Source: Corythucha ciliata
Taxonomy: Eukaryota > Arthropoda > Insecta > Hemiptera > Tingidae
Reading direction: 5' to 3'
Length of the DNA stretch: 64,000 bases
Assembly (NCBI GenBank): GCA_038030265.1
Contig: CM075938.1
Coordinates: 17,337,009-17,401,008, forward strand
In this document: piece by piece, positions 55,901-64,000 of the stretch
Layout: each line of letters begins with the position of its first letter
Numbering within the stretch: position 1 is the stretch's first letter
The notes under the pieces: model-generated
Databases searched by the model: none
What the model was told of the DNA's origin: nothing
Seen by the model: only the letters and a program-made list of their open reading frames with translations
Translations under genes and position numbers: made by a program

Positions 55901-58900
55901 ATTGATTTTGAATCAGACTGCGAGCCAAATTGCGCGGTTCAACGGTCGAATATTCTGGATTCTGACGTGAGTTTGAGATTTTTGACTGTGCGTAGGAGTG
56001 ACTCATTGGGTGAAATCTCTGTATTGTTCGGTGCATGAACTTATAGCACTACGATCCCCGCCCCGGTGCCAATTTGACACATTTCCCGTGAGGTCGAACG
56101 GATTTAGAAAGTGGCTGACGGGTAAAAATTCTGTCTAACGGATAATACATTTTTTCTTAAAACGGAATTTCGGAATCGCTCAATGATTTTTATCATACAT
56201 TTTATATTTATTTCAATAATTTATGGGAGAATGAGCGATTTTTACACTTTTGGAGATGAATTACACGTTTTTTCTATATTTTAGCCACGAACTTGCCCCA
56301 CGATCAGTGTGTTTGAGATTTATCTGAATTTTAGCCGTAAAGAGGCCACCATAAAACCGGTGGCGGATCCAAGGCAGCGGTCACTGGGGCTATGACCCCT
56401 CCATTGAAGTCGCGATGTCACTTTCGCATAAACATAATTAAAAGCACTTCCCAAAATCTAACGAGGGATTGTCACATTCTCAAATTTTAGAGTGAAATTT
56501 CAGGGTTCTGGTCTGAAGCAGACGTGATTTACAAGTACCCCCAAAGCGTTTTTAACAGAAAAATTACTGTCCCTTAAACGGTCGAGAAATGAATATTTCA
56601 CTGTCGGTATCAGCCGATTCTATTGACTCCAGGCTCCTATTGACTCCGATTCTATTGACTCCTCACTAGTACGAGCGGACGGTGACAAAACGAAAATTTT
56701 GTCTCAATTTTCGGTTTCCCTGTGTGGAGAAATCCCATAATCGAAAGATTCAGCCGCGCCGGTCAGACTTGCTAATATAGGAGGAGCTTGGAATATTGTA
56801 TGTTTCGCTCTACTAGAAATGGCTTGACAGCCATTAACTGCTTTAAAATTGCCAAACTATAGCTATTCCCACCATAAAAACAGCTAAACTGACTGCAATC
56901 GCACACCAAAGTGATTAAACTGACGATTAGCGCCTAGCAAATGGCTGAACTGACTACATTCGCGCCCTAAAATTGCCAAACCGGAAATTCACGCTCTAAA
57001 AAAATAGTCAAACGGACTTGAAGCGCCCTAAAAACGAACGGTGAAAAGAGCTAAATCAACCATTTGCGTGCCGAAAATGGCAAAGCAGGCAATTCGCGCG
57101 CCAAAAATGGCCAATATTGATCATTCGCGTCTCTGGCTTGACGGACCATATTCGCGTTCCAAAAACGGTTAAACTGACAATTCGCACCCAGAAAATGCCT
57201 AAACAGATGATTCCAACCGTGAAAAGTGCAAAATCGACCATTCGCGAGCGACGAATGGCCAAACTGACCAATCTTTGCTTTTGGCTTGACGTGACTATTT
57301 TTATGGCCTGACAAATGGCAAAAGCGACGATTCGAGCCTTGAAAATGGCTGAACTGACTGGCGATTTACGCTCTAAAAATGACGAAACTGACTTTACGAG
57401 CCCCGAATTTGCGCCCTAAAATGCCTGAAAAGGTGATTCCAGCCCCAAATACGGGCAAAACTGAACATTCGTGCGTGGAAAGTGGCAAAACTGCCCAAAC
57501 TGCCAAAACTGACTACTAAAAAGACAAAACTGACGACTCTTGCCCTGAAAATATCGCACTGGCTAATATTCACTTCTTATATAAATGACCAGACAATTTG
57601 CAGGTTGGAAATGGCAAACATGACCATTCGCGACCTAAAAATGGTAAGATGGACTATTCGCACCACACAAATGACAAAACTGACTGTTTGCGTCCGAAAG
57701 TCGTCAATACTGCATACGACTGATATACGACTTAAATGACGCTATTCATGACACGCCTGGTGTGACTTGATGCGCCGAAAAATATTGTCAAATAAGGGGC
57801 TATTCGCATCCTTAAAAGATTAATTGACTCAATTGGTGAACCATTCGATCCCCCCCCCCTCCACCGAATAGCACTGTCTTCGCCTTACCAACTGAAGTGA
57901 AGGAGAGAGCTCAAACCTCGGATCCGGGCCGATCCGCGACTGCTAAGGTTGAACCTTTGCAGTGTTCTGTGGTTTCACAGTAAAAACCACTTCAAGTGCT
58001 CGTCGTAATATGTATATACGCGGTTTTACCAATGTTTTTTTTTTTTTTTTTAATTTTTGGTCGTTTTTGCCAGAGATTGCCCATGGACGGTTTTTAGGCC
58101 GAACGTTCATGTTTTCAAAGTGTTTTTATTTGAACTGGACGTGGTTTATGTGACCCTTGGGCATTTACCACAACAATTTAACACTAGACAACGTGCCAAA
58201 GAGGTCAAAAGATGAGGGCAGGAGCAAGGTTGAACGCGTAGATTTTTGGGTTCATCGCGTCCAAAACTGCGGTGGTACAGGATGGGAGTCATGGCCCCCT
58301 CCTTGAGCAAACTTTGGATCCGCGCCTGCCATAAACCACAAATTTTTCTCAATTTTAGCTTCGAATGAGCTCTTTTTTCGGAAATTGATTTCTAAATTCA
58401 TGAACATAAAACCTAAAAATCCCTATTATTCAATCTTTATTAGCTTAGATATTGGGTTTTATCAGTGCGAAATTTGAGCTTGGGAAGAGATCAACCCGTG
58501 AAATTGCAGTTATGAAGTACCCAAACCTGTGAAATTGGATTAATGAATGGGCCAAGCACGCAACATAGTTTTATTAGTGAGTAAACCCTGCTAAATGGGC
58601 TTTTTGAGTGATCAAAATACGCCAGATCCACTTTTTATGGTTTTAGGGGTGAAATCGACAAATCCTGTAGCCATCGACGTAGCCACAGGACCATAAAGAA
58701 GAACTCGGGAATCAACGGTTTCGTCTCACGCCTATGTAATGCACGCGTATAAAGTTTTTATACCCCGCCCCCCCCCCCCTAGAAAATATCCAGTTAGGGC
58801 ACCGTGAAGACCCTAGAGACTTTCAGGATGCCCGGTAACGGGCTATCAGCATGGAATTTGTCCCCTACGCGGTGGTGGCGTAAATGTTCATCATGCACAG

Positions 58901-59220
58901 AAATCAGTTACCTATCGATTCAGTAATTTAGTGGCGGTAATTAATTTCACACAGAAAGAAGCCTTCTAATCGTCGCCCGAAGAACAAGAAATAGCCAACG
59001 TTGAAGATAGAACAAGGCTGCCTTGCTTTCTGTGATTGTTGAATCAACTTATCCTTCTGAGCCGAGATAAGCTCCTCTCGATGGACATGCCTGTGTCTCT
59101 TAGATACTTTTTTTACTTCCTCGTCAAAATATTTCCCTTATTAATTTAAAAAAAAAAAATACTTTTTCTGCCGTGGAACTTGTTTTCCGGAAGATTAAAG
59201 CTTTTAAAAAACAATAAAGC
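52990..59220. repeat. Intergenic arrays between the two secreted genes
   Basis: No gene found. 53480-53710 family C; 54180-55620 family A (forward); 55640-55960 family C; 56790-57860 family D; 58450-58640 family C. 52990-53480, 53710-54180, 55960-56790, 57860-58450 and 58650-59220 are unassigned, with C/G runs at 57850 and 58769. ORFs of 60-176 codons here are repeat products or the antisense of the secreted protein gene. Confidence 0.6.
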
Positions 59221-59229
59221 TCGGTCCAG

Positions 59230-59235
59230 TATAAA
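59230..59235 (+). promoter_or_regulatory. TATA box of the second family member
   Basis: CAGTATAAAATACT 68 bp before the start codon, with TCTCAGAG about 25 bp further on where initiation is expected. Confidence 0.6.
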
Positions 59236-59297
59236 ATACTGATCAATCTCAGAGGGAACTTCAAGTAGCGAAAGACTTACGCAGAACACAAAACAAA

Positions 59298-59966
59298 ATG
59301 GCACTTGTAGGTTTAAATTTAATTTAATTTTGAATTAACTGAATTTTAACGCTTAACCAAACATGTTATTTTTTATTTGTAGAAAATCTGTACGGTGCTC
59401 TTAGTGGCATATTTGGTGGCCACCGTCAACAGCGCAGCTGTCAAAACCAGTCCAAGCGATAAGCTGCCAGCACCAGCGACAGCGCCAGCGCCAGCACCAG
59501 CGACAGCGCCAGCGCCAGCGGCCCCAGCCAACCGTGGCGGAAAACAAATAGTGAAACCTTTGCCTACGAGTTCCCTATCCCTTGTCCCCGGGTCGCAGGC
59601 CTCACTCTCGACAACATTCTCGGCCTCGTCTGCAGCATTTTGAAAGGTTTATTGGGATGCCCCTGTAAAGGTGACGTCACGACGCTACCGTCCAACCCAT
59701 TATCCCGTACCTTGTGCACGTTGCTCGATCAATTGGTCTGTCCTTCGTGTGACGAGTTTGGACCGTCCGACTTGGGTATCATCGAGTCCATCGTTCAACT
59801 TCTTAAAGACCTACTCGGCGGACTTTTAACCGGTGAGCCAGGTCTTGAGGATTCGGTCAAAGAGCTAATTTTACTTCTGAAAAAAGCTATTGAACTACTC
59901 GAAAAACTACTTGGTTCCAACCAGTCATTTTCGCAGCTGGGTCTCTCGTACCCTAGTATTTGCTAG
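59298..59966 (+). CDS. Secreted Pro/Ala-linker protein with LLG helices
   Basis: No known family; paralogue of the gene at 51905. Exons 59298-59306 (MAL), 59383-59533 and 59599-59966 give 175 residues. Signal peptide 1-21 (KICTVLLVAYLVATVNSA), a PAPATAPAPA-type linker (32-52), then VCSILKGLLGC (64-74), a Cys-rich patch (CPCKG, LVCPSCDE), and two long amphipathic helices (SIVQLLKDLLGGLL, LLKKAIELLEKLLGS). Unspliced, exon 2 would stop at 59643; the 65-nt intron 59534-59598 (GTGGCG...TCGCAG) restores frame, but the donor is weak, so a frameshift or other splice remains possible. AATAAA at 60016. The leader split by an intron after three codons, at phase 0, mirrors its paralogue. Confidence 0.75.
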
Positions 59967-61700
59967 TGATGTTCAATATACAAAAATACCCAACACCCAT
60001 AAAATAGTCGCCATGAATAAATAAAATAATTTAAACAAATAAGTACGTATAAATCCCTAGTTTGCCCGCGGAAAATGCATGCTCTCCGAAACTGTGTATT
60101 ATAGAAAAATGAAAGGTCGTACAAACAATCATCAAATTGTATTATGTTTACGCAGAATAAACCTCGAATAACACGTTTCATCCTTCTTACGTGCCTTTCT
60201 AATTGTTGACGCATCGTCGCGAGGTTTTTTAAATCTTGCGTTGATTGTCATTTCACTTATTTGTGCTCACAAGTGGGAAAAAGCAGGAATCAACCATGAA
60301 ACACCCCGTAAGTACAATTTTTCTTTCATCCTATTTTTTTTTTTTTTTGTCTTTTTTCTGTTCAGCTGTAATCAGAAAAGTATTAGGTTTTCTCCAAGGA
60401 AGTATAGAAATGAGGAGCACGAAAACGTTTCACTGTGAGTCTCCCCTCTCCCCCTCCAACCTAACGAATTGTCGCAATCTTCTACTTCATTCAAAAGCTT
60501 TTCATCTTTTTCCCTCTCAACTAATTTCAAGGATTTTCCGAGAGTCACAGTTTGTCCCTTTAAAAAACAATTCCAAAGAGAGAAAGACCTGGCAGGAAAT
60601 ACGGAGCAGTGTGTTAAATGAAACGATAAGGAGAGCAATTTGAACAAAGAAGGAAATTATGAGTGTTGTAATCCACGAGCTTGAAGACAATTCGATGACA
60701 ATGAAACGTCTAGCTTATTTTTAATTAAAACAGGGGAACAGTGAAAACACATTTTAAACTAAACAAACTGTGTACAATTTAAAACAATTAGTAGGCAGCA
60801 TGCATTCTGCTAGAAATATGTATGATTCGTCAACTGTCGTAAAAAGGTGACGAGGGGGAGGGAAAGATTTACCGGGAAATACATGTTATAGATGGGCTGA
60901 ATTGGAATGAATATTAAATTGAATGGGACGGTGGGAAACTCGGGAGAAAAGTGAAGAATGGCAAACGCTATAACATCCGCTTGTCATATTGATCAACCGA
61001 CAGAAAAAGAGTGAGGGGGTTAGACATTTATAGCGGAAAACTGAGTGAAAACTTTATTATAAAGAGGGTTATTGCGAAACAAAAGCTTTGAGATGTAGCT
61101 TTTAGAAGGGGTGGAGAAGGGGGCAAAGCTTTATCAAGTTCTCTAGTTACTACCTACAAAGTCAACGTGATCACTGAAGTTTGCAGAATAAACAATATTT
61201 TTTATTAAACTCGATTTACGGAAAGTTGAGTTTTGTCTGTTACGGGATGTGTTTGCGACCAAAATTAAAATTCTCAACTCGAGACTCGTACGTTCAATTC
61301 TGTCAGCTCATTCCACGTCTGAATGAGTTCAACTGAAGGCCCCTGGCCCTGGAACGATCAGAAATCGGCAGAAAAATAGCGGGTGTGGCCTAACATCAGT
61401 TTCTCATCTTCCACTGGTTTAAGAAACGTTCGTATGGTTTTTCGTATGGGTAGAAAGTTGAAATTTTGTCCCGTAATCTTACTTTTAAGGCCCTTAATGC
61501 CGGGGGCCGCATCTCAGGACTGTCAGTTTTCAGGTTCAAAAATGTTCAAGTTTCTATAGAGCAGGGGTGGCCAACGCAGGGCCCGTGGGCCAAGAAGTGA
61601 CTCGCAGAGCCACATTCACAATGTCCCGCCCGGGGCCTGCAGTGGTAAATTATCATTTTTAATGTTGCATTTTGGCGTCCCTCGGATATTTGTGCAAACG
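59967..61700. other. No firm gene
   Basis: Around 60168-60430 an open frame with a good donor (CACCCC|GTAAGT at 60309) and acceptor (TTTTCTGTTCAG at 60364) can be read as spliced exons, but no in-frame start was found. Near 61561 is GAGCAGGGGTGGCCAACGCAGG, like a hAT-type terminal repeat. Otherwise unassigned. Confidence 0.3.
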
Positions 61701-61739
61701 GAAAACGCTACAATTTGCGCCTCCTCGTGGGCGGCTAAT

Positions 61740-64000
61740 CCCCCGCTAAGTGCCCACTTAATTCAGACCAAAATTGAAAATAACGCTAATTTTAGGCTGA
61801 AATTGAGATAAATGGCTATAATTCACGGCTGAAATTATAGAGAAAATATAATTGATTCACCGACAAAAGTTAAGAAAAAGTGCTAAATCACGGATAAAGT
61901 TAAGAAAAATACATAGCTAATTCGCGAGATAAAACGTTACTTCACGACTTAAATTGAGAAAAAGGCTCTAAAATCGCGGTTAAAGTGTAAAAAACAGTAA
62001 TTTGCGTTTAAAATTACGAAACACACTAATTCACGGATAAAATAGAAAAAAAATAGATAAATTCACCTAAGGTTTTGAGAAAAAGCGCTAATTCACGCCT
62101 AAAATTACGAAATGAATTCTCGGCTCATTCATTTAGAACGCAAATTTGTGGCCGTCAAAAAACGCTAATTCGCGGCGAAAATTAGGAAAATGTACTAATT
62201 TACGGACAAAATTGCTCTTTAGCTGCTAAAACCACGAATTCAGGGGTTAAAGTGAAGAAAATAGCTAATTCACATAAAATGGGGGAAAGTGGAGAATACA
62301 CTGTAAAAAAAAAAAAAGCGCTTAGAGGCTACAAGTATGATAATGACAATTTTCAGCGTCTGAAGGCAAGTTCGTGGCTCAAACGGCGAAAAAACGCTTA
62401 TCCATAGCTAAGAGCAAAACAAATCTCGTTAATTCGCAGCTAAAATTAAGAAAAGTTGCTAATTCGTGGATGAATTTGAGAAAAATCACTATTTAGCGCC
62501 TGAAATCAAGAAAAAAACACGAATTCAGATAAATTGCTAATTCACGGCTAAAATTGTGAAAAATGGCGAAAATGAAGAAAAATCGCTAATTCTCGGCTAA
62601 AAGATAGAAAAACTGCTAACTCATAGATAAAATGAGAAGAAGCGCTGAAGTAAAGAAAACGCTAATTAGCATTAAATGGAGAAAACTTCAATTCGTGACT
62701 TCTAAAAATAAACTTGTGCCAGAAAGTGAAAAAATCGTTAATCAGCGGCCAAATTTCAGAAAAAGCATGACGTATAATGCGCGGCGAAAATTGTGGGAAC
62801 TCTAATTCGTTGATGAAACGTAGAAAAATCCATAATTAGTGGAAAAACGCTAATTTTCGGCTAAAATAAAGAAAAATGGTTTATTCGGGGGCTAATTTTA
62901 GAAAATTTTCTATTCCACAGAAAATTGATAAATCATGAAAAACAGAATTCACTGCTGTTTTTCTCAATTCAGATAAATCGCTAGTTCAATGGTGAAAAAT
63001 CGCTAAAATGACAAAACATCGCTAATTCGCGGCTGAAATGGGATGAAATCGGAAATTCACCGATAAAATTGAGAAGAAGCGCTGACGTGTAGAAAAAACA
63101 CTAATTTGCGATTAAAATGGAGAAAACGTGCATTACGGCTTCTGAAGGTAACTTTTCGTGACTGAAAGTGGACATCAAAATCGCTAACCCACGTCAAAAT
63201 GAGGATAGAGCGCCAGCGGCGTCTATCCGCCCCTGATGGCTGGACGCGAAATCGCCCCCTTATATGAACATTAATCCCCCCTCTCATGTACTAAAGGCTT
63301 TTAAGGTGGAAAATTACAGTGAAAAACAACGTTAATGAATAGTAGGTACTTTCATTTTTTCGCCAGTGATTCACAAGTGTAGAAAACCTGGAGATTTCAG
63401 TGCCCAATTTTGACAAATTGGATGAAATCAACACCACGTAGCGTTAAATTATGGCTCATTCTCATTTTTAGCCGCGAATCAACGCCTTTTCCACACCTTA
63501 TTCGCAGATTAGCGCTTTTTCTCAGTTTAAAGCCGCGGATGAGCACTTTATCTTCAATTTAAGCCGTGAAATGGATAATTTTCTCAATTTCAGTAGCGAA
63601 ATAGCGAATTAGCGCTTTTCCATTATTTTAGCCTTAAAGTTGCATTCACCAGAAGGAAGCGAATTGGCATTCTCTCAATTTTAACCGCTAATTAGCGTTT
63701 TTCTCCATTATGACCGTGAATTATGGTATTTTTATCAATTTTTAGCTGGATATTTGAGTTTTTCTCTATTTTACCAGCAAATTAGCGTTTTCATTTCAAA
63801 CGCCCATAGTCATGACTTAGCGCTTTTCTCAATTTTAGGCACGAACTAGTGATTTTTCTCAATTTTTCCCGCGAATGTGCGATGTTTCTTAATATTTGCC
63901 GTGAAACAGCGGCTTTTTCCACTTTTGGCTATTAGTTAGCGCCTTTTCTAAATTTTGGTCAAGAAGATTCCTCCAACAAAGAGTCGCGAATTGGCGTTTA
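61740..64000. repeat. Family A arrays, both orientations
   Basis: 61740-63200 forward, 63440-64000 reverse, running off the window. Between them, at 63225, CCGCCCCTG resembles a hAT-type end, and the two arrays could be parts of separate insertions. No gene. Confidence 0.65.

Noticed and set aside
60296..60643. 115-codon ORF with Phe-rich leader
   Set aside because: The 'leader' is a poly-T tract of a likely intron (GTAAGT...TTTTCTGTTCAG), so the continuous frame is probably chance.

Overview
This is a eukaryotic, animal-type nuclear window. Its genes are split by mostly short (about 50-110 nt) GT-AG introns, have AATAAA-type polyadenylation signals, and three small secreted-protein genes have TATA boxes. 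The orthologues are animal housekeeping genes. I cannot fix the species; an invertebrate, perhaps an arthropod, is likely. Only about a seventh of the window lies in coding exons. The rest is repeats: four families of degenerate ~30-bp arrays, many foldback and MITE-like elements, a decayed Copia retrotransposon, and many long G/C homopolymer runs.

Layout. 1-8430: repeats only (family B array, a 0.55-kb foldback, a dispersed repeat, a tandem array of palindromes). 8434-10923: a 2.5-kb hAT-like non-autonomous transposon whose interior is family A array, carrying an inserted 265-bp inverted-repeat element that contains a tRNA-Thr(GGT)-like sequence. 11650-15060: broken Copia element on the minus strand, itself hit by a one-arm copy of the tRNA-bearing element. 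17468-26655 (minus): mitochondrial elongation factor G, 14 exons, with one 6.2-kb intron full of mobile elements. It is head-to-head with RPA2 (27293-32010, plus, 6 exons). RPA2 is tail-to-tail with an intronless TRAPPC12 gene (32057-33811, minus), which looks like a retrocopy landed just behind the RPA2 stop. 36513-37664 (minus): Maf/ASMTL-type nucleotide pyrophosphatase, 5 exons. 39328-41195: inverted partner of the 8.4-10.9 kb transposon. 42368-42778: orphan secreted four-cysteine protein. 46455-46712 (minus): possible tiny basic protein. 47583-48446 (minus): four-helix membrane protein, 4 exons. 51905-52970 and 59298-59966: two secreted proteins of one apparently new family. The remainder is family A, C and D arrays.

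The housekeeping genes cover mitochondrial translation, DNA replication/repair, vesicle tethering and nucleotide-pool sanitation and show no operon-like logic. The most distinctive biology is (i) the pair of secreted proteins sharing a V-C-x-I-L-x-x-L-L-G-C helix motif and the same tiny leader exon, and (ii) the tRNA-carrying inverted-repeat retroposon, whose empty target site is also present in this window. Exon joins were checked by reading frame and family alignment from memory; boundaries may be off by a base or two.
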